DNA from: Hyphomicrobiales bacterium
Lineage (GTDB): Bacteria > Pseudomonadota > Alphaproteobacteria > Rhizobiales > Aestuariivirgaceae
Assembly: GCA_027024225.1 (NCBI GenBank)
Contig: JALVSR010000049.1
Span: forward strand, 1 to 41,770
Reading direction: 5' to 3'
Length of the DNA: 41,770 nucleotides
The notes below the pieces were generated by a model. The model did no database searches and was not told the origin of the DNA. It saw only the letters and a list, made by a program, of their open reading frames with translations. Shown here piece by piece: positions 1 through 11,181 of the stretch (its first letter is position 1; each line of letters opens with the position of its first letter). The translations under genes and the position numbers were made by a program.

Positions 1-1093
1 CGTAGGCGGTGTTGTGGAACACCAGCCGCTGGTTGGCGTCGAAAATGGCCACCGCCGTGCGCAGTTGATCGAAGATGCGCCCTTGCACCTTGCGCTGCTG
101 TTCCAGTTCCTCCCTCAGGGCCTCGCGCTCGCTCACCTCCAGGGCCCAGTGCACGATGCCGGTTTCGTGTGGCTTTAGCCAGACTTCGAAATGCCGCCGC
201 CGGCCCCTGATGTGCGTGCTGGCCAACAGGTGCTCCCAGTCGCCTTGCGTGGGCAACAAGGACGCGGCGGCCAGCTCTCCGGCGCTCAACAAGGTCTTGC
301 CCGATCCCCGCGCCACCTCCAGGGAGTCCGCCTCCACCAGCTCCAGCCAGTGATGGTTGGCCCACTGCAGGTTGCCTTCTCCGTCGGTGATCCACACCGG
401 CACCGGCGCGTTGGTGAGCAAGTTGGTGATGCGCCTGGCCTGGTCCTTCAGCAGGCGCACGTCGTGCGTTTCCTCCAGCGCCTTCAGGCGCTCCCCGAAC
501 AGCTGGCGAAAACGCAGCATCAGGTAGCGGCCACTGACCCGGCCGTCAGCCTCCAGAAGCTCGCCGGAAAGTGTGCGCACGGAAATGTTGAAGGCCGTGC
601 CCTCCTGCTGGAGCTTGCGCAATTCCTGGCGCAGATGATGGGCGGAATCCGCTTCCAGCCAGTCTTCCAGCCGGGCGGGCTCGCCGTCTTCGGGCAGCAG
701 GCCCGACAAATGCGGATGAATGAATGTCTTTTCCGGCGCCTTTTCGGCGCCGCCCGACGGAGAAGACCGCTCGGCCGCGGCCGTTTCTGCCGTGCGCCAC
801 ACCAGCAGGATCTGCGGCTCCATCATCAGCAGCAGTTCCGCCTCGTCCAGCGCCGCCTGGGTGTCCAGCAGCTCGCGACGGAGCAGGTTGGCGCGCCGCG
901 CTTCCTGCCGCTGCCGCCAAAGGAGATATCCCGCCACCAACAGCAGACCCGCCACAAGCAGCGGCCACAACAGATTGGCGTTCGTCAAAAGGGACATGGG
1001 GGCTTCGAACATCGTGTCCTCGGCGCTTGCGGGCGAAGGTGCGGCCGCGAAGAAAAGCAGCCAAGCCAGGAAGACGGGCGCCGTCTGGCGCAT
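1..1093 (-). CDS. PAS-domain sensor histidine kinase, N-terminal part (runs off the left edge)
   Basis: This open frame reads from an ATG at 1093 to the window edge without a stop, giving about 364 residues. It begins with a signal-like segment (residues 1-25), then a hydrophobic membrane helix near residues 38-59 followed by a basic, coiled-coil-like stretch. Two PAS-like regions follow: one around the motif APVPVWITDGEGNLQWAN and a second at the edge around TAVAIFDANQRLVFHNTAY, the latter typical of alphaproteobacterial PAS kinases of the DivL type. The expected histidine phosphotransfer and ATPase domains would lie outside the window, so kinase activity is inferred. One GANTC site (1181-1185) lies about 90 bp upstream of the start. 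It is co-oriented with the lipoprotein gene upstream but separated from it by a strong hairpin. Confidence 0.75.
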   Translation of the reverse strand, partial: MRQTAPVFLAWLLFFAAAPSPASAEDTMFEAPMSLLTNANLLWPLLVAGLLLVAGYLLWRQRQEARRANLLRRELLDTQAALDEAELLLMMEPQILLVWRTAETAAAERSSPSGGAEKAPEKTFIHPHLSGLLPEDGEPARLEDWLEADSAHHLRQELRKLQQEGTAFNISVRTLSGELLEADGRVSGRYLMLRFRQLFGERLKALEETHDVRLLKDQARRITNLLTNAPVPVWITDGEGNLQWANHHWLELVEADSLEVARGSGKTLLSAGELAAASLLPTQGDWEHLLASTHIRGRRRHFEVWLKPHETGIVHWALEVSEREALREELEQQRKVQGRIFDQLRTAVAIFDANQRLVFHNTAY

Positions 1094-1230
1094 TTCCCCG
1101 CCTTGGGCGCCCCTTGGCGTACGTTTTCCATGCTTGTCCTGGAAATCAGGCCACACGACTGTTCGCCCCCGGAAACGATCGAATCAAGATTGTCCATGCC
1201 AGATTACCGACAAAGCCCGACACGACCAAA

Positions 1231-1269
1231 CCCCACCGCTCCTCCGCAGTCGCCGGAGGAGCGGTGGGG
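1231..1269 (-). terminator. Strong hairpin downstream of the LpoA-like gene
   Basis: A perfect 16-bp stem (1231-1246 with 1254-1269) and a 7-base loop lie about 30 bases past the stop of the minus-strand lipoprotein gene. On that strand the stem is followed by only three T residues, so it is a terminator-like structure rather than a textbook intrinsic terminator. It separates this gene from the sensor kinase. Confidence 0.55.
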
Positions 1270-1300
1270 GAAAATTTGCGAAAGGCAGGATAGCGCAGGT

Positions 1301-2506
1301 TCAGAATCCGGAAAAGCGCGACGGCGCGGGCGCCACCACCTGCGGCCCCGTGGGGGTGACGCTCAGAATGGCCAGGCCACGCTCGATCAGGCCGTTGCGG
1401 TGGAAGCGGAACAGGCCGTTCATGCCCTGGAAGCCTTCGGGGTTGGTGATGGCCGCGTGGTTGAAGCCCCCGTGCCGCTTCAGCGCGATGGCCAGCGATG
1501 TGGCGTCATAGGCCAGCGAGGCCAGCCGCGGCGGCGTCCTGCCATAGGTCTGGCGATACTTGTTGGCGAAATGCTCCACCAGCCGAGGGTCCACCCCTGC
1601 GTACCAGCCGCCATGGGCAAAGGCCACGGTGCGGATTTTCGGCGTGTCCCACAGCCCCGTGCCCAGCAGTTGCGCGCTTTGTGGCAGGGCGCCGGCGGCC
1701 TGCATTACCCGGCCGCCTTCCGCCAGCAGCTTTGGCCCCTCGGGAAAGAACAGGGTGTCCACCCGCCCCGCCGCAATGGCCCGGCCAATGCGCTGTGCCG
1801 GCGCCTTCAGCCCCAGGGCGGTGCGCACGTATTGTTCGCGCGCCACGATCTGCACGCCATATTTGCGGCTGGCCTTGTCCAGGGCCGCGCCGGTGACGCG
1901 GCCGTAGTCGGTGGCGGGAATCAGCGCCGCCAGGCGCTTCTTGCCCGTCTTCGCCGCGTGGCGCACCACGTTGTCCACTTCCGAGGCCGGCAGGAAGCTC
2001 ATCAGGTACACCCCGTTGCCGGCCACCTCGGCCCGCGACGAGAAGGCGATGACCGGCACGTTCCGTGCCCTGGCCAGCCTGCCCACCTCGCGCACGTTGT
2101 CGGCCAGCAGGGGCCCCAGGATCAGCGCCGCGCCTTCTTCCAGCGCCGCCTGCGCCGCCATGCGCGCGCCGGCGGGCGTGCCAGCGGTGTTCTTCACCAC
2201 CAGCGTGATGTCCGGAGTGCCGGCATCGATCATGGCCATCTCGGCCGCGTTCTTCATGGCCTTGGCCAGGGTGCCGGTGCCGCCACCGGCGGAAAGCGGC
2301 AGCAGCAGGGCCACCTTGGTTCCCGTGGGCTGCCCGGGCGTTGGCTGTTGCTGGCCCGGCCGTTGGTCGGCCCCGGGGCCGATGTCGGAGAACATGTCGC
2401 CAAGGCCGCCACCAGCGCAGCCGGCCAGTGACAGCCCCGCCGTCATGACCAGAGCCATGCGCGCCTTGCGCAGCCAGGCGCGGGCCATGCCGCCCAAGCG
2501 CGCCAT
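1301..2506 (-). CDS. LpoA-like penicillin-binding protein activator lipoprotein
   Basis: The protein has a lipoprotein signal ending in the lipobox LSLAGC, a Pro/Gln-rich linker, and a type I periplasmic binding fold beginning with KVALLLPLSAGGG. This is the pattern of the alphaproteobacterial penicillin-binding protein activator/LppC family, which is related to Leu/Ile/Val-binding proteins. The gene is divergent from rsmI, the usual neighbour of lpoA-family genes, which supports the call. It is expected to sit at the outer membrane facing the periplasm. The start is uncertain: ATGs at 2548, 2506 and 2488 are in frame, and 2506 or 2488 gives the most normal signal-peptide length. Activation of a specific PBP is inferred from the family and may not hold in this class. 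Confidence 0.75.
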   Translation of the reverse strand: MARLGGMARAWLRKARMALVMTAGLSLAGCAGGGLGDMFSDIGPGADQRPGQQQPTPGQPTGTKVALLLPLSAGGGTGTLAKAMKNAAEMAMIDAGTPDITLVVKNTAGTPAGARMAAQAALEEGAALILGPLLADNVREVGRLARARNVPVIAFSSRAEVAGNGVYLMSFLPASEVDNVVRHAAKTGKKRLAALIPATDYGRVTGAALDKASRKYGVQIVAREQYVRTALGLKAPAQRIGRAIAAGRVDTLFFPEGPKLLAEGGRVMQAAGALPQSAQLLGTGLWDTPKIRTVAFAHGGWYAGVDPRLVEHFANKYRQTYGRTPPRLASLAYDATSLAIALKRHGGFNHAAITNPEGFQGMNGLFRFHRNGLIERGLAILSVTPTGPQVVAPAPSRFSGF

Positions 2507-2763
2507 GAGGGATGAATGCCTTTTGCCGATTGCGCCAGAAATCATCATGGGTGCCTGCCCCTGCCACGGGTTGTTCAAGATTGGTTGAAAAAGTGCAAAT
2601 TGCTCTTGTCAGGATAACACAAGAGAAGGGTGCCTCATGGCAACAATTTGTGTCGAATGGTAAACATCCCGTCCTGATGGCCTCATGTCCGCCCCGTGTT
2701 CCACACGGCCGGACCATGCTCCACCCTTGCCAATGACGCCCGCGTGCGCCAGCATGCGCCAGC

Positions 2764-3705
2764 ATGAACGCCTCGTGGGAAGCAGATGAAAGACAAGAGG
2801 CCAATCGTGGCTATTCCGTGGCCGGCGTGCGGCTGACGGCGCCGCCGCTGGCGCCGGGACTGCACGTGGTCGCAACCCCCATCGGCAACCTCAAGGACAT
2901 CACCCTGCGCGCCCTGGAGGTGCTGGCCGCGGCCGACCTGATCCTGGCCGAAGACACGCGCCAGACGGCGAAACTGCTGCAGCGTTATGGCATTCGCACG
3001 CCGCTGAAGCCCTATCACGAGCACAACGCCGATGCGATGCGCCCGAAGGTGCTGGAAAGGCTGCGCGCGGGCGCGGCCCTGGCGCTGGTGTCCGATGCCG
3101 GCACGCCGCTGGTTTCCGACCCCGGGGTAAAGCTGGTTCGCTCGGTGGCGGAGGAGAACCTGCCCGTGCACCCCGTGCCCGGGCCTTCCGCCGCGCTGGC
3201 CGCGCTGGTGGCCTCCGGCCTGATGAGCGAGCGCTTTCTCTTCGCGGGCTTTCCGCCGGCGAAGAAACAGGCCCGGCGGCGCTTCCTGCAAGAGCTGGCG
3301 GAGGAAAACGCCACCATCGTGCTGTTCGAAAGTCCGCACCGGCTGGTGGAAAGCCTGCGCGACATGGCGGAGATTTTCGGGCCGCGGCGCCGGGGCGCCC
3401 TCTGCCGCGAATTGACCAAGCTGCACGAAGAGGTGATTCGCGCCACCCTGGCCGAGCTCGCGGACGAACTGGCCGCGCGCGAACAGGTGAAGGGAGAAAT
3501 CACCCTCGTCATCGCTCCGCCGGAAAGGGCCCCCGCCGAAGCTTCCGACGAGGCGGTGCACGAGGCGCTCAGGCAAGCGCTGAAGCGCCAGCCCGCCGGC
3601 AAGGCGGCGGCGGAAGTGGCGCGGCGCTTCGGCCTGAAGAAACGCGAGCTGTATGACCTGGCCGTGCGCCTGTCGAAGGGAGGCGCGGCAAACGACGGGG
3701 AATGA
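2764..3705 (+). CDS. rsmI: 16S rRNA (cytidine(1402)-2'-O)-methyltransferase RsmI
   Basis: The 313-residue product is a SAM-dependent tetrapyrrole-methylase-fold enzyme that methylates the ribose of C1402 in 16S rRNA, tuning decoding at the P site. Diagnostic stretches are VVATPIGNLKDITLRALEVL near residue 37, the AEDTRQTAKLL motif, and ALVSDAGTPLVSDPG, which together define RsmI rather than a cobalamin methylase. The first 30 or so residues before the conserved core are poorly conserved in appearance, so translation may begin slightly differently; no clear ribosome binding site precedes 2764. It is divergent from the LpoA-like gene. The yraN gene that often follows is absent; aroC follows instead after 75 bases. 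Confidence 0.93.
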   Translation: MNASWEADERQEANRGYSVAGVRLTAPPLAPGLHVVATPIGNLKDITLRALEVLAAADLILAEDTRQTAKLLQRYGIRTPLKPYHEHNADAMRPKVLERLRAGAALALVSDAGTPLVSDPGVKLVRSVAEENLPVHPVPGPSAALAALVASGLMSERFLFAGFPPAKKQARRRFLQELAEENATIVLFESPHRLVESLRDMAEIFGPRRRGALCRELTKLHEEVIRATLAELADELAAREQVKGEITLVIAPPERAPAEASDEAVHEALRQALKRQPAGKAAAEVARRFGLKKRELYDLAVRLSKGGAANDGE

Positions 3706-3780
3706 GCGGCACGTGTGGCTTGACGCCATGCCCGCGCTGCGGCCACAACAGGCGATGCCATTCACTACCGGGGATATCGC

Positions 3781-4872
3781 ATGAGCTGGAACGTATTCGG
3801 GCGCTGCCTGCGCATGATCACCTTCGGCGAAAGCCACGGCCCCGCCATCGGCGCGGTGCTGGACGGCTGTCCGCCGGGCATTCCGCTGTCCGAAGAGGAT
3901 ATCCAGCCCTACCTGGACAGGCGCCGGCCCGGCTCCAGCCGCTTCGTCACCCAGCGGCGAGAGGCCGACCGCGTGCGCATTCTCTCCGGCACCTTCGCCG
4001 AGGAGGAGGGGCAGAAGCCCGTCACCACCGGTCATCCCGTCGCGCTCATCATCGAGAACACCGATCAGCGCTCGAAGGACTATTCGGAGATCCGCGACAG
4101 GTTCCGCCCCGGTCACGCCGACTATTCGTGGCAGGTGAAATATGGCGTGCGCGATTATCGCGGCGGCGGGCGGGCCTCGGCGCGGGAGACGGCCGCGCGC
4201 GTGGCCGCCGGCGCCGTGGCGCGCAAGATCATCCCCCATGTCACCATTCGCGGCGCGCTGGTGCAGCTGGGAGAGAAGAAAATCGACCGCGCGCGCTTTT
4301 CCTGGGACGAGGTGGACAGGAATCCCTTCTTCTGCCCCGACCCGGTGGCGGCGAGGGAATGGGAGGAATACCTCGATGCCATCCGCAAGAGCGGCAATTC
4401 CGTCGGCGCGGTGGTGGAGGTGGTGGCCTCTCACGTGCCCGTGGGCTGGGGCGCGCCGCATTACGCCAAGCTGGACCAGGACATCGCCGCCGCGCTCATG
4501 AGCATCCAGGCGGTCAAGGGCGTGGAAATCGGCGATGGCTTCGCGCTGGCCGCCATGACCGGGGAGGAGGCGGCGGACGAGATCGTCATGCGCGACGGCG
4601 AGCCGCATTTTCTTTCCAATCACATGGGCGGCATTCTGGGCGGCGTGTCATCGGGACAGGACATCGTGGCCCGCATGGTGGTCAAGCCTACCTCTTCCAT
4701 TCTCAGGCCACGCCGCACCGTCACGACGAGCGGCGAGGAAACGGATATCGTGACCAGGGGCCGTCACGACCCTTGTGTGGGCATTCGCGCCGTGCCGGTG
4801 GCCGAGGCCATGCTGGCGCTGGTGCTGGCCGATCATTGCCTGCTGCACCGCGCCCAGACGGGGCAGGGCTGA
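3781..4872 (+). CDS. aroC: Chorismate synthase
   Basis: This enzyme makes chorismate from 5-enolpyruvylshikimate 3-phosphate, the last step of the shikimate pathway, using reduced FMN as catalyst. The 363-residue length is normal for the family. Visible signatures include [20 protein letters not shown] near the N-terminus, the [16 protein letters not shown] segment, the [18 protein letters not shown] segment and [20 protein letters not shown] near the C-terminus, covering phosphate and FMN contacts. It lies between rsmI and lnt on the same strand with only 18 bases to lnt, so co-transcription with lnt is likely. Confidence 0.96.
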   Translation: MSWNVFGRCLRMITFGESHGPAIGAVLDGCPPGIPLSEEDIQPYLDRRRPGSSRFVTQRREADRVRILSGTFAEEEGQKPVTTGHPVALIIENTDQRSKDYSEIRDRFRPGHADYSWQVKYGVRDYRGGGRASARETAARVAAGAVARKIIPHVTIRGALVQLGEKKIDRARFSWDEVDRNPFFCPDPVAAREWEEYLDAIRKSGNSVGAVVEVVASHVPVGWGAPHYAKLDQDIAAALMSIQAVKGVEIGDGFALAAMTGEEAADEIVMRDGEPHFLSNHMGGILGGVSSGQDIVARMVVKPTSSILRPRRTVTTSGEETDIVTRGRHDPCVGIRAVPVAEAMLALVLADHCLLHRAQTGQG

Positions 4873-4890
4873 GCTGGGGGCTTTCGGCGC

Positions 4891-6555
4891 ATGGCCACGG
4901 CCGGCAACAACCGTTCCAATGCATCGTTCGAGAATGGATTGCCGCTGGCCATGGCGCAGGCGCTGGTGGCGGGGGCGTCGAGCGCGCTGGCGCTGCCGCC
5001 TCGGCATTGGTGGTGGGTGCTGCCCTTCACCCTGAGCTGGCTGTTGCTGGTCCTGGCCGCGCAGCTTCGGCGTGTGGATTCGCGCCGGCGGGCAAGCTGG
5101 CGCGCCGCCGCCGTCATGTTCGCCTTTGGCCTGGGCTGGGAGGCGCTGGGCCTGGCCTGGATCACGGAGGCCTTCTTCGCCACCTCGGTGGAGTATGGCG
5201 GCGTCGCGTACCTCGCCGTGGGCGCGCTGGCCGTGGCCGCCGCCCTGTTCATGGCCGCGGCCGGAGCGGTGTACGGTGCGCTCTCCTGGCCGCACCGCGC
5301 GGAGGACGTGTGCCAGGGCGCGCGGCTGGCCGTGCTGGTCACGCTGTTCGAGATGATGCGCGAAAGCCCGCTGGTATTGGGCGGCTTCCCGTGGAACCCC
5401 TTCGCCCACGTGCTGAGTTTCGAAACGCAGCTGCCGCTGGCGCAGGCGGTCACGCTGGTGGGGGTGTGGGGCCTGAGCGCATTGGTGTTTTTCTGGGCCA
5501 CGCTGCCCGCGCAGGTCTGGCTGGGCTGGCGATCGGGGGCGAAGCGCGCCGCCGTGGCGCTGGGGCTGGGCGGGGTGTTGCTGCTGGCCGGGTTGTGGGC
5601 GCTGGGGCAGGCGCGACTGCGTCAACCCGTGCAATTTTCCGGCATCCGGCTGGTCATCGTCCAGCCCAATGTCCCGCAAGACGAGAAATGGCGGCCGGAA
5701 AACCGCGAGATGGTGTTTCGGGACCTGCTCGCGCTCACGCGGCGGGGATTGCGCGCAACCGGTGCGCCCCCGGCGAAAGGGCGGAAGGGGGCCTTGCACA
5801 TTGTTGTCTGGCCGGAAAGCGCCGTGCCCTTTCTGCTGTTGGACAGCCCCGCCGCGCTGAGGATGATCGCCGACGTCCTGCCCGAGAACGCCTGGCTGTT
5901 CACCGGCGCCTTGCGCCGCGCGCCGCGGCACCTGCGTCAGCCCGACGGCCCGCGCAAATACAATTCGTTGGTGGTCATCGACCATGAAGGAAAGGCGCGG
6001 CTCATCTACGACAAGCGGCGGCTGGTGCCCTTTGGTGAATACCTGCCGCTCGCGGGGCTGTTGCGGCCGCTCGGGATCCGCCAGTTGGTGCCCATGCCGC
6101 GTGGGTTTCTGGTTGGCGAAAGCTCCGGCCCCCACAAGGTGGAAAATCTTCCGCCCTTCGAGGCTTTCGTCTGTTACGAAATCATTTTCGGCGATATTCC
6201 ATCCCGTGGCGCCACCACGCGGTGGTTGGTGAATGTTACCAACGACGCCTGGTTCGGCACTTCCGCCGGGCCACACCAGCACCTGGCGGCGGCGCGTTTC
6301 CGCGCGCTGGAACGTGGCCTGCCCCTGGTGCGGGCGGCGAACACCGGCATCTCCATGGTGCAGGATGCCCATGGCCGCGAGCTGAAGCGCCTGCCATTGC
6401 AGCGCCGTGGCGTCATGACCATCAATCTGCCTGCTAATTATTCGCATGGCACTTTTGCACGTTTTGATAAGTGGCAGATTGTGCTTGCCATGCTGCTGCT
6501 GTTGGTGATATGCGCCTTGCCAACCCTGCGTTGTCCCTCGCGGCAACGTGTTTGA
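4891..6555 (+). CDS. lnt: Apolipoprotein N-acyltransferase
   Basis: Lnt adds the third acyl chain to the N-terminal cysteine of lipoproteins in the inner membrane, completing their maturation. The N-terminal part (residues about 15-245) carries several hydrophobic membrane helices; the C-terminal half is a nitrilase-like domain. The catalytic triad can be placed: Glu309 in VVWPESAVPF, Lys375 in YDKRRLVPFGEY and Cys428 in FVCYEIIFGD. A last hydrophobic helix (IVLAMLLLLVICALPTL) ends the protein. The 554-residue length is slightly long but normal. It follows aroC by 18 bases and precedes the XRE regulator, a gene order common in alphaproteobacteria. Confidence 0.96.
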   Translation: MATAGNNRSNASFENGLPLAMAQALVAGASSALALPPRHWWWVLPFTLSWLLLVLAAQLRRVDSRRRASWRAAAVMFAFGLGWEALGLAWITEAFFATSVEYGGVAYLAVGALAVAAALFMAAAGAVYGALSWPHRAEDVCQGARLAVLVTLFEMMRESPLVLGGFPWNPFAHVLSFETQLPLAQAVTLVGVWGLSALVFFWATLPAQVWLGWRSGAKRAAVALGLGGVLLLAGLWALGQARLRQPVQFSGIRLVIVQPNVPQDEKWRPENREMVFRDLLALTRRGLRATGAPPAKGRKGALHIVVWPESAVPFLLLDSPAALRMIADVLPENAWLFTGALRRAPRHLRQPDGPRKYNSLVVIDHEGKARLIYDKRRLVPFGEYLPLAGLLRPLGIRQLVPMPRGFLVGESSGPHKVENLPPFEAFVCYEIIFGDIPSRGATTRWLVNVTNDAWFGTSAGPHQHLAAARFRALERGLPLVRAANTGISMVQDAHGRELKRLPLQRRGVMTINLPANYSHGTFARFDKWQIVLAMLLLLVICALPTLRCPSRQRV

Positions 6556-6738
6556 GTTCCGCAAGTTTTCGGTGTATTCAATTGCTTCAATGCCTTGAAG
6601 TTGCACTGGAGGTCTTGTGGAGCCGCCCTTCACACCCACTGGCGCGGAGTCCCGCACCAGATCTTCATGCATACGGCACGCAGTCGAAGAAAGCTCGGAC
6701 AACCAACCACCGCGCAAAAAGCGCTCTGAGGAAGGACC

Positions 6739-7155
6739 ATGGCCAGCAAGAATCCAAATCCCATCGACGTGCATGTGGGCAACCGGGTGCGCATGCGGCG
6801 CATGCTCATCGGCATGAGCCAGGAACGCCTGGGCAAGGAGCTGGGGCTCACTTTTCAGCAGATCCAGAAATACGAAAAAGGCACCAATCGCATCTCCGCC
6901 AGCAAATTGTATCGCATCGCCCAGATCCTGGGGGTGCCGGTGCAATATTTCTTCGAGGATCTGCCCGCCTCGGTCGCCAACGAATCGGTTGAAGGCATGG
7001 CGGAAGCACGTGATCAGAACATGATCATGGACTTCCTGGGTTCCGCCGAGGGGCTGCAGCTGAACCGCCATTTCGCCGCCATAAAGGACGCGGAAGTGCG
7101 TCGTGCGGTCGTGGACCTGGTGCGCAGCCTGGCCAAGGCCGGCGAGAAGACATGA
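6739..7155 (+). CDS. XRE-family helix-turn-helix regulator (PraR/PhrR-like)
   Basis: The 138-residue protein contains an N-terminal HTH of the XRE/Cro type: a variable N-cap, then [40 protein letters not shown] and [20 protein letters not shown], followed by a helical tail of about 55 residues that ends in a short basic stretch. The pattern matches the small regulators found after lnt in alphaproteobacteria, including PraR/PhrR of rhizobia. A good ribosome binding site (GAGGAAGGA) precedes the ATG at 6739. In many relatives metK and trmB follow this gene; here the next gene is ccrM on the other strand. The targets cannot be told from sequence. Confidence 0.88.
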   Translation: MASKNPNPIDVHVGNRVRMRRMLIGMSQERLGKELGLTFQQIQKYEKGTNRISASKLYRIAQILGVPVQYFFEDLPASVANESVEGMAEARDQNMIMDFLGSAEGLQLNRHFAAIKDAEVRRAVVDLVRSLAKAGEKT

Positions 7156-7244
7156 ATGCGCGCGGTCTTCGCCGCCGGACAAGTCGATAGCCTGTCGGAG
7201 ACGAGCGGGGCGTACTTGGCATCGGTGCGCCCCTATTCTGTCTT

Positions 7245-7310
7245 CCCCGCTCCCACTCCCCACCTCCTTACGCGCACAATACCTGAGGGAGGTGGGGAGA
7301 GGGAGCGGGG
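7245..7310. repeat. 23-bp inverted repeat between the XRE gene and ccrM
   Basis: Arms at 7245-7267 and 7288-7310 are complementary with one mismatch and a 20-base loop. The element lies in the gap between two convergent genes (stops at 7155 and 7390). It has no T-run, but a transcript would fold into a very stable hairpin, so it may end or protect both messages. It resembles a GC-rich intergenic palindrome rather than a standard terminator. I see no gene in 7156-7389. Confidence 0.7.
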
Positions 7311-7389
7311 AGGGCCGGTAGGACACCCACCGAAGAATCGGTTGTTGAGCGGGGGCTGAATGCGCTCAGAGCAAGTAAAACAACCTCGC

Positions 7390-9113
<1,724 letters not shown>

Positions 9114-9317
9114 CGACCGCCTTTGTGCACAGCGTTCGGTGTTTTGACCTTGAGCCTTGCGGCATTTTGCGCAAGGACTCGCGCCTATCGGCACTGGACA
9201 TTCCGTTTATGAAATGTAAAAAGGCGGCAGCCTCGCCGGGTTGTCCTGCGGGACGGCCTGAATTTTGGCGACAGACGGAATGACCGCAAACGGCAAGAAA
9301 CGCGAGAGGGTCTGGCC

Positions 9318-9890
9318 ATGAGCACGACAACCGCACAGGACGTCACCCGCCGTGATTTCCTTTATATCGCCACGGGGACCGTGGGCGCCGTCGGCACGGC
9401 GCTGGCGCTGTGGCCCTTCATCGACCAGATGAACCCGGACGCCTCGGTGCTGGCGCTGGCCTCCACCGAGTTCGACCTGGCGCCGTTGCAGCCGGGCCAG
9501 GGCGTGACCATCAAGTGGCGCGGCAAGCCGGTGTTCATCCGCCACCGCACCGAGGAAGAGATCAAGAAGGCGAAGGAAACGCCGCTGGCGGAGCTGAAGG
9601 ACCCCATCGCGCGCAATGCCAACCTGCCGCCCGATGCGCCGGCCACGGACGAGAACCGCGTAACGGATGGCACCGGCAAGGTGAATCCGAAGTACCTGGT
9701 GCAAATCGGCATCTGCACGCATCTTGGCTGCGTGCCGCTGGGCGAGGCCGGTGATTATCATGGCTGGTTCTGCCCGTGCCACGGTTCGCACTATGACGAG
9801 GCCGGGCGCATCCGCAAGGGGCCGGCCCCGCGCAACCTGGACATTCCGCCGTACAAGTACATCTCCGACACGAAGATCGTGATCGGCTAA
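9318..9890 (+). CDS. petA: Ubiquinol-cytochrome c reductase, Rieske iron-sulfur subunit
   Basis: The Rieske protein carries the 2Fe-2S centre that takes the first electron from ubiquinol in the bc1 complex. The 190-residue product starts with a twin-arginine signal-anchor ([12 protein letters not shown]) and a membrane helix. The cluster ligands are visible as CTHLGC (Cys133, His135, Cys138) and CPCHGSH (Cys152, Cys154, His155). It is the first gene of a petABC operon, with a GAGAGGG ribosome binding site and 28 bases to petB. A 7-bp hairpin (9155-9161 with 9170-9176) lies in the upstream gap and no other gene is seen there. Confidence 0.96.
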   Translation: MSTTTAQDVTRRDFLYIATGTVGAVGTALALWPFIDQMNPDASVLALASTEFDLAPLQPGQGVTIKWRGKPVFIRHRTEEEIKKAKETPLAELKDPIARNANLPPDAPATDENRVTDGTGKVNPKYLVQIGICTHLGCVPLGEAGDYHGWFCPCHGSHYDEAGRIRKGPAPRNLDIPPYKYISDTKIVIG

Positions 9891-9918
9891 CGGCTGCTTC
9901 CTGAGGGGAATAGGGGAC

Positions 9919-11142
9919 ATGAGCGGACACGCGACTTACGAATTCAAGAACCCGGTCGTGCGCTGGATCGAAGAGCGCCTGCCCATCTTTTCCGTCATCC
10001 GTGGGCAGGCCATCGACTTTCCAACGCCGCGCAACCTGAACTACTGGTGGACTTTCGGCGGCATCGCGGCCACCATGCTGGTGGTGCAGATCCTCACCGG
10101 CATCGTGCTGGTGATGCATTACACGCCGCATGTCAGCCTGGCCTTCGATTCCGTAGAGCACATCATGCGCGACGTGAACTACGGCTGGCTGCTGCGCTGG
10201 CTGCATGCCAACGGCGCCTCCTTCTTCTTCATCGCCGTCTACATCCACATGTTCCGCGGCCTGTATTACGGCTCCTACAAGAGCCCGCGCGAGGTGCTGT
10301 GGATGATCGGCGTGATCATCTTCATCGCCATGATGGCCACCGCCTTCATGGGCTACGTGCTGCCCTGGGGCCAGATGAGCTACTGGGGCGCGGTGGTGAT
10401 CACCAACCTGTTCTCGGCCTTCCCCGTGGTGGGTGAAACCATCGTGCAGTGGCTCTGGGGCGGCTTCTCGGTGGATAACCCCACCTTACAGCGCTTCTTC
10501 TCGCTGCACTACCTGCTGCCGTTCGTGCTGGCCGCGCTGGTGTTTCTGCACATCTGGGCGCTGCACGTGGTGGGCAACAACAACCCCGACGGCATCGACG
10601 TGAAGTCGGAAGAGGACACCTTGCCCTTCCACCCCTATTACACCATGAAGGACCTCTACGCGATCCTCATCTTCTTCCTGGTGTATCTGGGCTTCGTGTT
10701 CTATTCGCCCTGGTACCTGGGCCACTCCATCAACTTCGCCCCGGCCAACCCGCTGTCCACGCCGGCGCACATTGTCCCTGAGTGGTACTTCCTGCCGCAA
10801 TACGCCATGCTGCGCGCCATTCCGGACAAGCTGGGCGGCGTGCTGGTGATGTTCGGCTCGCTCATCATCCTGCTGTTCCTGCCGTGGCTGGACACCTCCA
10901 AGGTGCGCTCCAACCGCTATCGGCCGCTGGGCAAGATCTTCTTCTGGTTGTTCGTCATTGCCTGCCTGACGCTTGGCATCGCGGGCTCGCAGCCGGCCGA
11001 GGGTGCGTGGCTGACCGTGGCGCGCATCGCCACCGCGTTCTACTTCGCCTACTTCCTGGTGATCCTGCCGCTGCTGGGCAAGATAGAGCGGCCGAAGCCC
11101 ATGCCGGCCACCATCACCGAGGCGGTGCTGAGCAAGCACTGA
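9919..11142 (+). CDS. petB: Ubiquinol-cytochrome c reductase, cytochrome b
   Basis: Cytochrome b is the membrane core of the bc1 complex, holding haems bL and bH and both quinone sites. The 407-residue product has the expected helices, including ISFP-free segments such as [19 protein letters not shown], haem-ligand helices around [13 protein letters not shown] and [13 protein letters not shown], and the VPEWYFLP motif that forms part of the quinol oxidation site. The C-terminal three helices are fused to the N-terminal part as in alphaproteobacterial and mitochondrial forms, not split as in cytochrome b6f. It is the middle gene of petABC. Confidence 0.97.
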   Translation: MSGHATYEFKNPVVRWIEERLPIFSVIRGQAIDFPTPRNLNYWWTFGGIAATMLVVQILTGIVLVMHYTPHVSLAFDSVEHIMRDVNYGWLLRWLHANGASFFFIAVYIHMFRGLYYGSYKSPREVLWMIGVIIFIAMMATAFMGYVLPWGQMSYWGAVVITNLFSAFPVVGETIVQWLWGGFSVDNPTLQRFFSLHYLLPFVLAALVFLHIWALHVVGNNNPDGIDVKSEEDTLPFHPYYTMKDLYAILIFFLVYLGFVFYSPWYLGHSINFAPANPLSTPAHIVPEWYFLPQYAMLRAIPDKLGGVLVMFGSLIILLFLPWLDTSKVRSNRYRPLGKIFFWLFVIACLTLGIAGSQPAEGAWLTVARIATAFYFAYFLVILPLLGKIERPKPMPATITEAVLSKH

Positions 11143-11181
11143 AGCGGGCAACGCATCGAACGAGATACGCAGGGGACTGTC

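Noticed and set aside
191-2431. 746-residue open frame on the plus strand
   Set aside because: It is antisense to the sensor kinase and the lipoprotein gene, has low-complexity Arg/Gln/His-rich composition and no recognisable motif; long shadow frames are expected in GC-rich DNA.
4648-7326. 892-residue open frame on the minus strand
   Set aside because: It is antisense to the end of aroC, lnt and the XRE gene, all of which have clear motifs; composition is typical of a shadow frame.
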